DNA from: Pampus argenteus
Taxonomy: Eukaryota > Chordata > Actinopteri > Scombriformes > Stromateidae
Reading direction: 5' to 3'
DNA: 64,000 nucleotides
Assembly (NCBI GenBank): GCA_036937835.1
Contig: CM072880.1
Span: 13,026,501 to 13,090,500, forward strand
A program made the position numbers and the translations under genes. Position 1 is the stretch's first letter. Every line of letters begins with the position of its first letter. Positions 50,687 through 62,570 of this stretch are shown piece after piece. The notes beneath the pieces are model-generated. The model had not been told where the DNA came from and did no database searches. It saw only the letters and a list, made by a program, of their open reading frames with translations.

Positions 50687-51051
50687 GCATATACAGTATG
50701 GATTGGGCATTGACCATACCTCATGAAAGATGCAGTTATGCAGATGGGCTCAGGGTGAGTGAACTCAGGCCACGAGGCCAGAGCTTCCCACTCTGCACAA
50801 CGATCAGCCGTCACAGCGAATCACTACCATCGCTGCACAGCGGTAATCTCGTTAATTGTGACAAAATACTGTCACAAAATATTGCTCCATGACATTTTAT
50901 TTCTATTACGAAGACGTTGATGAGATGGAAGCGACTTCCTCAAACAATTACTGTCACTACATATAGTATGGTATAGTTTGACAAAAAGAAAAAAAAAGAA
51001 AAAAAGAGAAGAAAAATGTTCCGGTAGCTGATGCTTCATTGCCGTCGGAAA
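49341..51051. other. gene-free 3' flank with microsatellites
   Basis: GT repeat near 49640-49670 and AC repeat at 50651-50684. No gene seen. Confidence 0.5.
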
Positions 51052-51230
51052 CGTCAGGCTAGCTGTTTTTCCTCTGTTTCCAGTGTTTATGCTAAGCTAA
51101 GCTAACTGGCTGCAGGCTCCGGCTACATAAATCATCACAAAGCGTCAGCATCAATCTTCTCATCTAACTCTCGGCAAAAAAAAAAGCTAATAAACGTATT
51201 TCCCGAAACGTTTAACTATTCATTCAACAT
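51052..51230 (-). repeat. dispersed fish repeat, family B copy 3 (inverted)
   Basis: Its reverse complement carries TGAATAGTTAAACGTTTCGG, AGAAGATTGATGCTGACGC, CTGCAGCCAGTTAGCTTAGC and CAGCTAGCCTGACG, matching copies at 18 kb. Confidence 0.75.
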
Positions 51231-53559
51231 CGTACGAGACACCCGCTCTGAAAAGTCACAATCGTACGTCATTTGTCACTAGTTAAAATTTAAGTGGATG
51301 AATTCTAATCCGGAAGCAGTTTGATGAAGTTTGACGAAGTTTTAGACGAGAAAAATAATTGATAAGACAAGAAGGATGAAGTTGATTCACTAGGACCAAA
51401 ACTAACAGACTTCTGACGACAAATAAACATTAATATATAGTACACTAGTAAGACGGTATCACCATGGCAGCGAGGCTCGTACTCAACTCAGAGAACATCT
51501 CCTGACTGCAGTGCACTTATTGCTCAGAGCGCTTCTTGTTTAATCCTTCGACTTGCATCGGCTCCATCTCCTACACAACCTGCTCAACCAGGCTGTTTGT
51601 GTCTGCAATGTGTTTGATGTTTTTCGCTGTAATTTGCTGCGCGGCAGAATGGACAGCAGTGTATCAGCACACACACACACACACAACACACACACACTGT
51701 ACGTGCTCACGTCCAGAATCTGGAGGTCACTGGGGCGTGTTATCGTGAGCAGAAACAAGGGATGAGTTGCTTCTGCACGTTGCAGAAGAAAAACTGCAGT
51801 GTCCTACTGCAGATTTCCATCGCTTCATACATACATAATTCAATTTAATATTTTTCCATTTTATGACTCTAAATATTCATGAATGATAAGAGCTCAAGGC
51901 AAACTTGTTTCAAAAACTTCGGCGAATCCGTGAAAACTCGCTATCCTGCTACGTGTGTCGTGTGGCCGGAGTTGTGTTTTTTTTTTCCGTCGCCCCCTTC
52001 CGCTTTAACGAGATCGATATGGCACCCATCGCTGTAGCCCTTGCATGTTGTGTTATGTTACACCATCGCCGGCAAATGAAATAATGAATTCACGTCTTGA
52101 CACAAAGGCATAGATGAAGGCATATTTGAACATTCAAAGAGAGAGAAGGAGAGAGAGAACATTCCCAAAATTAATTTTCATCTCCAGGGTTCATGCATAT
52201 TTAATAGAGAGCGCTTGAATATCATAGGGTAATACTAGCCTGGCGTGCATACATAGGCCCGGGCTGCAGAGAGAAAATAAACGACCGTGATCGTTGTCAT
52301 GAGCAATAATTCTCTGTAGAGCTCGGAAACAAAATAGCCAGAAATGCTTTGATGAAGGAGAGGAGGAGGAGGAGGAGGAGGAGGAGGGTTAGTGGGGGGT
52401 GTTAGAGATGAAGAGAGGGAAAGAGACATTGCACAGCAAAGGAAAGCGAGTGAGACAGAAAGAAGCTGCAGCAGAGGTTAAATACTGGTGGAGTGATGGT
52501 CCCATTGGATGCAGCTGTCTTTGTTTTGCAGGTGGGGACCGGAGCAAGGGAGTATGGGATATGAGGATGGTGAGCGGGAGGCTGATGACTGAGTGACAGT
52601 TGAGTTGACAAGCCCTGTGGAAGATGTCCCAGGAGGCTCTGTGTTGCCCCCCCTCCCTCCCCTCCAATAAGTAAACACATCACAGAATCAGCACATGTAA
52701 GCATGCATTGCAAGTGTGTATCCTTGTCTCACACACACACAGAAATCCTTGAAAACATGCTCACACACTACTTTTGGTTGTCAGTGTGAGGGACAGGCTG
52801 AATTAAAGAAAAACTTTTTTTTTTTTTTAAGCACACATTTGAACATTAAAGCTTCTGTCATTATGGAACATAGCATATGCGCCGGTGTTGCACTTTAAGT
52901 GTCTGTTTACCTATTAAAAATCTCAACGCTTATCCCGTATTCATCCCACGTGTGGAGGAGAAAAAAAAAAAAAAAAAAATGAGGCATGAAACAGCGTTGT
53001 CATGCTGAACAGAATTTTAATTACCGACCCTCTCCTCCCTTCCTGGCGTGTGCGTTCCCAATTGGTCTGAAATAACAGCGAGAAAAAAAAAGAAAAAAAG
53101 AGTGAGAGAGATAGAGAGGAGAATGAAAGAAGAGGAGGCCTTTCTGAGAGGTAGACAGTGCCATTAACACACGGCACTATCAGAGCATGCTGGAAAAAGC
53201 CAATATCAGAGCGCAATATTAACAGCATGCGGAGCGTGGAACCAATTCAGACACCTGAATGCGATGAGAAAGAGAGAGAGAGAGAAAAAATGTCAATCAT
53301 TTTTACTTAAAAGAGGCCTGTTCTCATTCTACTGGAAAATATAATGCATGCAGAATTCTCAACCAAGTGTGTTAAATTGACACGCATAACCCAAACCTAA
53401 ACAACGCTGAAGGTGGAGCGAGGCCTCTGTTTAGAGACGAGTCCCCGGTCTCCTCAGCTAACTGCTCAGTCTCCCGGTAGCTGAGATGTTGAAGCGCATC
53501 TAAAGACTGACGTTGATCTGAATAAACTTGCTTGATTAGGGCGGCTCTACCCCCTCGTC
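51231..53559. other. gene-free 3' flank with simple repeats
   Basis: CA repeat near 51668-51700, (GAG)n at about 52356-52387, and A-runs near 52960. About 52060-52260 is repeat-free with ATTAATTTTC-type words. No gene seen. Confidence 0.5.
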
Positions 53560-54180
53560 TCTCTCCCTCTGATCCCCCAACCCCCACGCCGCCACGGCGA
53601 GCTCTCTGACAGCTCAGGGAGCCCCACTAACTCATCTCAGCCCCCGGAGCTCCGACACCCTGCTTGTTTTATTTCCCACCCGCTAAATTGAGTCGTAAAG
53701 ACTTGTAAAAATAACGACGGGGGCGGATGGGCCGCGTTCCGTTTTTTTTTTTCTTTTTTTTTTCTCTCTTCCCACCTCCCACCTTTTCTCTTTCCCATGA
53801 GTCCCAGGTGGACTGTTTGTCAACCCATTAAAAAGCCGTGACATGTTAACAAGAGCGGGGATATTTACGGAACACTGACCTCCTGCGCGGCTGCGAGCTT
53901 GGCAGTTTGATGCAGGTGTGAACTTAAATTTACTCTCTCCCCAAATTGATCACACACAGAGAGAGAGGAGGTAGAGGCACATCTGAGACGTGCAGACAGA
54001 TGTGTGGGATCTGTTTATACACGAAACCTCGGCGGGCCGCAGACTGAACATATGGATACGCTAACACGAACTTAGGCCTGCACAAACACAGCAGAACAGA
54101 GCTCGGGGTTAATCTTTAGGCGCCGCGTGAGAACGCACCCTATAAATCCCGCTTAGAGCAAGAGCAAATCAATCGCTCCT
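53560..54180. other. CpG-richer stretch without a recognised gene
   Basis: CpG dinucleotides are visibly more frequent than in the surroundings (GCCGCCACGGCG, CGACGGGGGCGG, GGCGCCGCGTG). A T-rich run interrupts it near 53740. A TATAAAT lies near 54141. It could be a regulatory or promoter-like element; no downstream exon is recognised. Confidence 0.3.
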
Positions 54181-55483
54181 CTGCATCTCACGCCGTTTAC
54201 TCATTAAACCATTTCAGCATTGACTGGTATCTCTGTGGCAGTTAACCCATGTTAAACAAAGGCAGTAAAAAATGAAGGGGGTGTTCAATTCAGTCAGTAG
54301 CAATACAATTCATTAGGTTTAATTTGGTGAGTGTGTACCTCATGAATCACACTCTCGGGTGGTAGCGCTGCACCGCTGTACAGTATGGGGTGGCTTCAGC
54401 AGAATAATGTAACCCAATCTGTAAAATCCTCTCTCCCTGAAGCGTGCTATTGCTCTCGGAGACCCAAGTACAACAGAGACACAAAGGAGGAGGACGGAAG
54501 TTATACAACCAATAAAAATGTATGCATTAAAAAATGTATAAGTCCTGCAGCATTTAATCGCACCCTTATCGAAGATGTTTCACACAGCTACGACTTTTTT
54601 TTATTTTTATCTTGGGGGCGGGGGGGAGACACGGTCTGAGGAAAGAAATTGAACGTCCATTAAACTTATTGTTCAGGGAAGAGAAATTCCACCCGAGCAA
54701 TCTGACAAGTTTGACGGAGAGCAAGGTAGACTGTTTCTGCTCAAACGGTCCCCTTGTGGACTGATGGAGCGTGCTTTCCGTTGTAAAGACCGATATTCAG
54801 ACTCCTACTTGCCTCCTGGGATTAAGCTACCGCTTTCTTGTGTGTGCGTGCATGCATGTGTGTGCATGTGTGTGTGTGTGTGTGTGTGTATGATCATGCA
54901 CACGTGTGTCCTTGTACATGCCTGCCCTTCGGTCAGGTAACTGGCACTTTCATCTCCTTCAGGATTCGGCCATGTGTGAAGGAGGGACACACACACACAC
55001 ACACACACTGGTAAAAGCTTTATGTGCTACCAGTGTCACAATGGATCTCTTGTCACTCATGTGTCGTTTCCATGGAGATGTTAGCATTCTCTTGTAGCCG
55101 TATTGGAGGTCAGCTCATAGTCATAACGTCCGTGAACAGCTGTTTGTGTCTACAGTAAACAGCTGATGAAAACAGTTGATTTCGCTGACTGTGAAACGTA
55201 GTTCTTATTTCGGTCAGACTTTGCACAGATACTCTTAGGTGTTGCTTTTGCCTTGGGTTCCTATACGGTACAAATAGTTATTCTATTTCTGTTCTCCAAG
55301 TGCGTACGTGTGCGCTAAAGATAGGTATTAATGTCGACTCTAGTTGATCTGTTGGGTGGAGAACATCGTTCACGTTTGTTTATTCCAATCTGTTTCCGAA
55401 CTTACTACGATACGTTTCTGTGACTTCATACATTATTCAGTGTGATGATGGAGTAACCTACAGAGTGCTGCAGAGTGCTTCGC
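54181..55483. other. gene-free 3' flank with GT/CA repeats
   Basis: GT-rich repeat about 54840-54890 and CA run about 54988-55009. GTTTCCATGGAGAT at about 55066 resembles the palindrome at 56942. No gene seen. Confidence 0.5.
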
Positions 55484-56032
55484 CAGTGGCGGAAGATCAT
55501 TTACTCAAGTACTGTACTTAAAGGCAATTTTGAGGTACTTGTACTTTACTCGTGTATTTCCATGTTATTAAATATTGCTTCCGTCTTACATAAAAGCAGT
55601 GTTATTGTCAGGGTGACATTTCAGTTGTTATCAGCTCCACCAAACAGTCATTTTTCCCTCTAAAACTTCTCATTTCAAATAAATATTCAAGTGATATAAT
55701 ATTTCAGCAAAAAATCCCATTAATCATCTCACGATCCCTCAGATTTATCTGGTGACCCTTTCCAGGGGCCCGACCCCTAGATTGGGAACCACTGGACTAA
55801 ACTAGTTAACTGTATATAAAGTAGTTGAATCTAGCTCCACCTGCAGCAGCTACAACAGTAACATGCTGCTCTAACACTGATGCTTCAGTATTAATAATCC
55901 AATGATGTCATATATAATATATAATAATTTTAAAGTGGGTTTTTCATTCTTTTATATGGAATGACGTATTTTACATTGCTGTACTGGTACTTTTACTTAA
56001 GTAAAGGATGTAAATACTTCAACCGACTGCCA
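55484..56032. repeat. nonautonomous DNA transposon with imperfect inverted ends
   Basis: The left end has CAGTGGCGGAAG and TTTACTCAAGTACTG; the reverse complement of the right end has CAGTCGGTTGAAG and TTTACTTAAGTAAAAG. Internal phrases such as TATATAAAGTAGTTGAATC and GGGGCCCGACCCCTAG occur in a very common teleost repeat (from memory). Confidence 0.65.
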
Positions 56033-56963
56033 GTTGCTGTGAGTTTTCACCGTCGGCCCACAGATATGTCCAAAAACGCTCAATAGCGACAGCATTATAT
56101 AGCTTAAACCAGCTTACATAAATAGTGACAATAATTCTAATTCCGCCTGGCACATTACGCAACAGTTTTATTATGTAACAGTCGCCGTCTGACACATTTA
56201 TTGCATGCTTGCAAACATCTCAGATACTGGTGTTGGTGGCAAGTAGCAAATGATGTCGTTTAGTTTTTTCTCATTGGCCTGCTGGCGAGTGAGCTGGGCA
56301 CCAAAGCAAGAAGCCACCGTTTAAGCGAACTGAGCTCCACATTGTAGTGCAGTGATGCGGTAATCAGGATCAAAGAGAGTTGCTATAGACAACAAGGTTT
56401 ATTGCTTCACCGTCATAACCCGCGTTTGGAGACAAAGCTATCTTATCTGCATCCGCTGCATTATCCCACATCACATCAGTGTTGTTTTTGAAAAAAAAAA
56501 AAAAAAAGATACTGCTTCTTTTTTTTAATCTAGATAATTCAATTATGCAGCGAAATTCTCCCCCATCCCGGACCTCTGTGATGAAGCCTTCTGCAGCTGA
56601 CAGATTGGTTAAGCAGATTTGTGGGACACCAACAAAGCCTTGAAATACAGAGAAAGAAGAAGAAGAAGAAGAAGAAAAAAAGCCAGGAATAAAGGAAAAA
56701 CTGTCAACTCATGAGGCATTCATTGGTCCCACAGAGAGAGACAGGTCTTCTAGTTTGTCTCCGTCAGTGAATAGGCTGTGCTTTTGTACCAGCGAAGAAA
56801 GAAGCACACATGCTGTATCTGGAAGGAGAAAATAGAGCATCATCCTGAACTCGAGGAACACGGAGCAAAAAGAGCTTGTAATATTTTCAATACTTGAAAA
56901 TCTTTTGATTTAATCTAGGAGTAACTCTTTTTTTATCCTGCGTTTCCATGGAAACAAGTGAAG
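56033..56963. other. gene-free 3' flank
   Basis: A-run near 56490 and (GAA)n near 56657-56675. A perfect 14-bp palindrome GTTTCCATGGAAAC lies at 56942-56955. No gene seen. Confidence 0.5.
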
Positions 56964-57060
56964 TTGGGGCAGGGTTGTGGGGGGTGTGAAGGGGGGGGGG
57001 GGGGGATTGGCAGGGGGCCTGATAAGGGGAGGAAGAGAGAGGAGTGATGTGGGAGGGGTG
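56964..57060 (+). other. G-run cluster with quadruplex potential
   Basis: An uninterrupted run of 15 G (56991-57005) is flanked by several further runs of 4-6 G within 100 bp on the plus strand. Confidence 0.6.
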
Positions 57061-57224
57061 GTTTCATTTAGGAATTGAGGAGAAGGATGAAGGGATGAGG
57101 ATTAGCTGTCACAATGAAGAAAAGGTGTCTGTCCTGTAGCTTTCTCTCCCTCGCTCTCATTCTCCCGACTCCCTCCCGTCACCTCCGTGTCCTTGACAAG
57201 CCGGCTCACAAAAAAAAAAAAAGG

Positions 57225-57790
57225 TATTTATCAGCCTCCATTCCATTAATTACCATCCAATTAGCTACTCCCACAGTGGAACCGCTGCAATACTGCACAG
57301 TGTCAAGTCAGTTCACTCAGCTGCTTTTTGCCGCTTCCCTCAAACTCTTAGAAACGGAGAAAGTTTTACACACAGAACCCCTCACACAGCGCGCTAATGC
57401 CTCCATTAAAACCGTAATCGCGTCTTCGATTGTACATTTGACGTGGTTTCATTCGCCGGTTAGGAGATTTGTCACTAAATAGCTATTTTAGCTAATTGGC
57501 AAGCCTTAAGCTCGGCCGTGTGTATTTGATGTTCGGTGCACGACGTCTTTCATGTCAGTAATACAGGCTTATTAATGCGCAGCCCCTTCACACTCCTCAC
57601 GGACCTCCTTCATTCAAAAGCCTCCAAGAGAACGGAAGAAAAAAAAAAAAAGTTTAGAGTGACTTCTCAGAGGGGGGTTGTTGACAGGCCCGGAGCGAGC
57701 CTGGCTAATTGGTTTGCTTTCAGACCGGCCCACTGGGCTGTGGGCAAGGACAAGCATGTGGCATCGCTGACTCGTTAGCATGGAATTAGC
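57225..57790. other. candidate conserved noncoding block
   Basis: Long stretch with one A-run only, dense in CCATTAATTACC, CCAATTAGC and GCTAATTGG words, and fairly CpG-rich. It is the most enhancer-like part of the 3' flank by eye; no alignment available. Confidence 0.3.
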
Positions 57791-57931
57791 CTCGGAGAGC
57801 GAATTAGACCGACCGCCTCCAGCCACTAGCCGTCATACAAGTGTATTACACTTGTAGAGAGCTCTCCTCTTTGACAAGTTCAAAACAAACACACACATGC
57901 ACTGGCACAAATGCTGACACACGCGCACGCA

Positions 57932-57970
<39 letters not shown>

Positions 57971-60179
57971 CATTAAGCCTATAGCCAGAGACTAAATACC
58001 CCAAGAGCTTTTTAGCTGTGTGCTTTGCATTCATAACAAATCAAATTCGAGTTTCTCATAACAAGCTCCCGCACTCTTGAGTCTCAACCCCCGTTAAAAA
58101 ATACCCATCCTCGTGGGTAACAAGCATATTTGCTGAATGAATGCAGACAGTAAGCTTGTTAATGTGTGTACAGCCACAGTCCATGATGATGTGTGTGTGT
58201 GTGTGTGTGTTGGTGGTGGTCGGGGGGAGGGTGGAGGGGGAGGAGGAAAGGGGGGTTCTGGGTTTGAGAGGCTGAGTCTGCAGCACATTATCCCACACAC
58301 CAAGCACAGTGCCTGAGGTTGTTGATGAGTTCTTTAGCCATGCTGTGTGGACCCCCTCCCTCGGATTGGGAGTTTGCTGACAGAGCAGCTGCTGAGATGG
58401 ACTCGCTCACACACACACAATCACACACACACACACACACACACACTGATGTCTGCTGTTTTCCTCTTTGATCAGGCAGGCAGAGTATGTGAGTTCAGGA
58501 AAGATAAGATGTTGATGTTTAGGGTGATTACAGTGTGTGTGTGTTTGTGTGTGTGTTTGTGTGTCAGCATTCAGATATAGGTCACTGTTGGTGAGTATGT
58601 AAGTTGCATTACACTTTAAATAAGTGTATTGGGCTGATTAGCTTCGGCCGCTATATAATAGTCAAGGTTCTATCTTTAAAAGCTGATGAGTTAAATAGTT
58701 TTGGAGTCAAATACATGATATTAATAGCTAATAACAAAATTATTTTATTATATGCTGAAGCTTGTGGAAGTAGTTTCATAACCTTAACAACCGCCAGAGT
58801 GCCTTGGAGCAAGATGCCCCCTAACAAGGCCTCCATAACTGCTGCTGTGAAAGCTGTCAGTCGAACCATCTCTACCTGTTTATCAGTATCACATAACATG
58901 CAGTCGAGTTAATACTTACAATACTCACAATGATTTCCTTGTGAACACCAGAGAACATAAATGAACACTTCAGATGAATCCACACAGACTCTGAGACAGG
59001 GGGTGTCACGCCAGGACCCCCCCATGGGTTTTTTTTTTTCTCCTCCTGGGCATTCAGTGAAGTGTGATCTCTGCAGACGGCTGTTTAAATCACACAAATC
59101 TCCTGCAGTTCACGAACATATTAACATATATTATATCTTAACGGTATCTATAGTGATTGATCAAGGCCAGTGTGGCTATGAGCTCTGCCTGTTTCACTGT
59201 AGGCTGCGGTGGTTTCACTACTATCCATAGACGGCAATCAAAGCTGCGGTAAAATCACATTTTGTTTGAAAACTATCACGTATAGAACAGCTTACAACGA
59301 GGTCAAGACGTGTCTCAGAGCCGCTCGGGATAAATAACACCAGCACGACTGTATGGTCTCAGATGCACTGCAGCATATGTAACTATGAATGTGAGGTGTG
59401 TGTGTGTGTGTGTGTGACCGGGGATTGAGTTATGAATAGTTAAAAATGGAGCCACCACACCTGAGAACAGCAAACATCTTTACATAGTACAGTGGGCGTT
59501 TCAGTTTATTTCAAGATAGAAACAGCACACAAGATAAATCACAGCCATCGCTGAGCACTTTAGCATGTGCTGTACACCTTAAAAAAAATCGACTGCAGCC
59601 CCGGAGTGCTGACAGGAGCTTGTATATTGCACGTCATTTGCGGCAGGCTGGAATCAGCCTGCACCATTTACAAGATAGAGGAACAAAAAAAAATGTAATC
59701 AGGGGACACGGTTCTGATAAAGTGTCTTCTGCATTTTTTCCCTCTGATTCTGTTCTGCTCGAAAGGCCTCGCTGTGCACATCTGTTGCTGGCGTATACGG
59801 CAAAAGTTCAGGCGTTCGAGTCCCCTCGGTCACAGAACAGTAAAAGCAAGGTCATCAGCCATCTTTAAATTTAGACCCAGGCACACGGGAAGGTGCGAAG
59901 AAAAAAAAAAAAAGCATGTTCTCAAAGGACTGATTACAGCTGTGACCTTTTATCTGATGGCTCACTAATTGAATCATGTAATAAATAGATGATGATGGTG
60001 GCTATGACGATGATAATGAAGAAAATAGCTTTTCTTTTTTCTTTTTTTCTTTTTTTTTTAAACCAGAGTGTGGAAGAGGTAATAGTAGTAATTGCAGTTT
60101 AAATGGAGGGTGCTGTAGGAAAAGTCAAAGACATGAGGATGACATGAATAATACAAGAAGTAGCAAGATAAAACCAGAA
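57791..60179. other. gene-free 3' flank with many GT/CA repeats
   Basis: Runs at 57933-57966, about 58190-58212, 58409-58446, 58533-58565 and 59396-59416, plus a G-rich stretch near 58215-58258. No gene seen. Confidence 0.55.
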
Positions 60180-60620
60180 GCCCTGAGCTTGCACTAAAAT
60201 AGAACTAACCTCGCAATTATTACTGACACAGAGCGAAAATGATCATTATGGGGACCATATACGGGCCGTTAGTAATTTAGAATGAGCTACCGAGCTCAAA
60301 AGGTAATAGCGCTAGAGGCGAGCAGGGCATGAATTTTTAAAAAGTTTTTCTACTGTTAAAAAAAAAAAGAAGGAATATACCTCAAACAGCCATCATCAGA
60401 CACACGCGGGGAAATAAAACGCGAGAGGCTTGAGCTACACTGCTATTTGATGCCACGTGCAGCAGAGAGCGAAAATGATTGACATAATCAGAATCATAAT
60501 AATTGCTACGGAAATAACGCTGCCAATCAGGCAATCATGTTGGTGTGCAGGCTATGGTAATTGGAAAACATGGTGACTGACAGTATCATTGTGAGCCGTC
60601 CTCACCAACACCTGCTAAAT
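60180..60620. other. candidate conserved noncoding block
   Basis: Mostly repeat-free, with TAGTAATTTAG, ATAATAATTGC and TGGTAATTGG words and one A-run. Conservation is unverified. Confidence 0.25.
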
Positions 60621-60935
60621 TGCAAGTGGCACGACACAGACGTAGTACAGAGTTGAGTCACGCGAGACAGACAGAGCAGACTGAAGGTCTGAAGTATCGC
60701 CTCGCCGGGTCATGACGAGGCGTGCAGCTGGTTGGACTGCACGGAGCAGAGTGTCGCGAGTCAGTGCAGACACATGCTGATTTCTCTTTCTGAATTACCC
60801 TCTACACAATCACCCTCTCATTTATATAACAATAATAATAATATAATAATAATTAAAAAAAAAAGGTAAAAATTGAGCATAATGTGCAAGGTTACGAGAC
60901 GAGAGGGATAAAAGAAGAGAAGCTGGAGAACAATA

Positions 60936-60966
<31 letters not shown>

Positions 60967-62502
60967 GGAGCTGCTGGTGAGTTCTTAGAAAGGTCAGAGT
61001 CTGAGGTTAAATGGTTTTAAGGTCGCTCGTGATCATTTGGATTTACGTTTTGGGCCATTTTTAAGTGTTTTCCACCCAACAAAAAAAGTTATTCAAACGT
61101 GCCAATCCTCTCCTCCTCCAATTAGACTGACTGTGATTGACATTTGACACTGACTTCGATAGGCTCAACACGCAGTGATTGACATGACAGACAAGTGACA
61201 TTTAATGTTAATGTTAATCTCTTTTCAAATTAGTATTCAGTCAGTTCAGACGGATGAAAAAAAAAACCCTCTATCTTTATCTAAAATTTAAAAAAGAAAT
61301 GGACAGCACACATGCTCGGTGCGCGTGTCGGTTGTATGTTGCTACAACTAATAGCTTTTGTAGATTTTGGGTTGTATTCTAATAGTAAATGTGTTGTATG
61401 ACACTTTTTCCGAGGAAATAAATACTGTGCTGTCCTCTGAGGTCAGTTATATTAATTTTTTTTTCTGAATTAAATCATATAAAAATGTTCCGCTTTCCTC
61501 TCATTACCCCCCCACAGCTCCTTTTTTGTCTCTCCACACAAAAAGCCAAGCTGGAAATCGTCTTTCCGCAACAGCTCATTGTGGCCTCAGGTTGACTCAA
61601 CCTTAAGTTCACCCCTCTTACACACCCCGATTTCCTCGCCACGCTAATCTCCCGGGTGCATTTTACTGCACACGGCTCGCTGTTTGTCTCAGGCTTCGAC
61701 TTCCAACCCCAGGGCAGGTAGCAGTAATGGGCTATACAGGAAACAACATTGAAGCAGGGCACTGTAGTGTAGATCCTAATGAGAACAGGAACCAACAGAC
61801 ACACGGTCACACACACACACACACACACACACTTTTCTTACTAAAGCCACGAGGGAATTTGATTATTAAAAATTGTTCTTGTGCAGCAACATGCCAGTCA
61901 CTGGATTCTCAGGGCTTTTATGTAAAGTAGTGCTCTCAACCCACCCATCACATGTGGCACATTCAGTCGACAGCACCAAGTGTCTAAATATAAACACGAG
62001 TGTGCTTTTCTTTTTTCTTTTTTTTTTAAATTAAAATAATCAAGGTGCTGATGAATATGTGTTAATAGACGAGTGTAATCGAATAGATAATGACTTCACA
62101 AAAACACATTTTCATAGCTTTGTACAGGCTACTTAAAGCTTTTAAATTGGTGAATAAAGCTAGACCTCATTTTAATGTTTTTTTTTATTTTTATAATAAC
62201 TGCAATATAATCCAAGAACACAGTTACACTGCAAGCGCGCCCACATTAGCTATGAAACTGTATTACAGATTGTGAACAGTTCTTATCCAGGCAGGTACTT
62301 GTAACAAAATGTAGTGGCTCCATCTGCTGTGACAGCTTTCAGTGAGTGTGCATTTGTGAACGTGTTCCAGTGTGTGTGTGTGTGTGTGGGCATGTGTGCC
62401 CACATGAGTGATTAAGTGTGTTCACCAGACTCTGTCATCACATGCTTTCATGGCTTTGTGAGCTCTTGAAGAAACCCACATTTTTCCAGTCAGCAGTTTC
62501 AA
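60621..62502. other. gene-free 3' flank with simple repeats
   Basis: AAT-like run near 60830, (AAG)n at about 60939-60965, AC run about 61807-61832, GT run about 62370-62390. No gene seen. Confidence 0.5.
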
Positions 62503-62505
62503 GCG

Positions 62506-62568
<63 letters not shown>
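62503..62568. repeat. (GC)6(AC)27 compound microsatellite
   Basis: An alternating purine-pyrimidine run of 66 nt, GC units then AC units. The run is a classic left-handed (Z) DNA former. Confidence 0.95.

Positions 62569-62570
<2 letters not shown>

Noticed and set aside
59806..59830. GTTCGAGTCCCC, like a tRNA T-arm or Pol III B box
   Set aside because: No A box, acceptor stem or cloverleaf around it.
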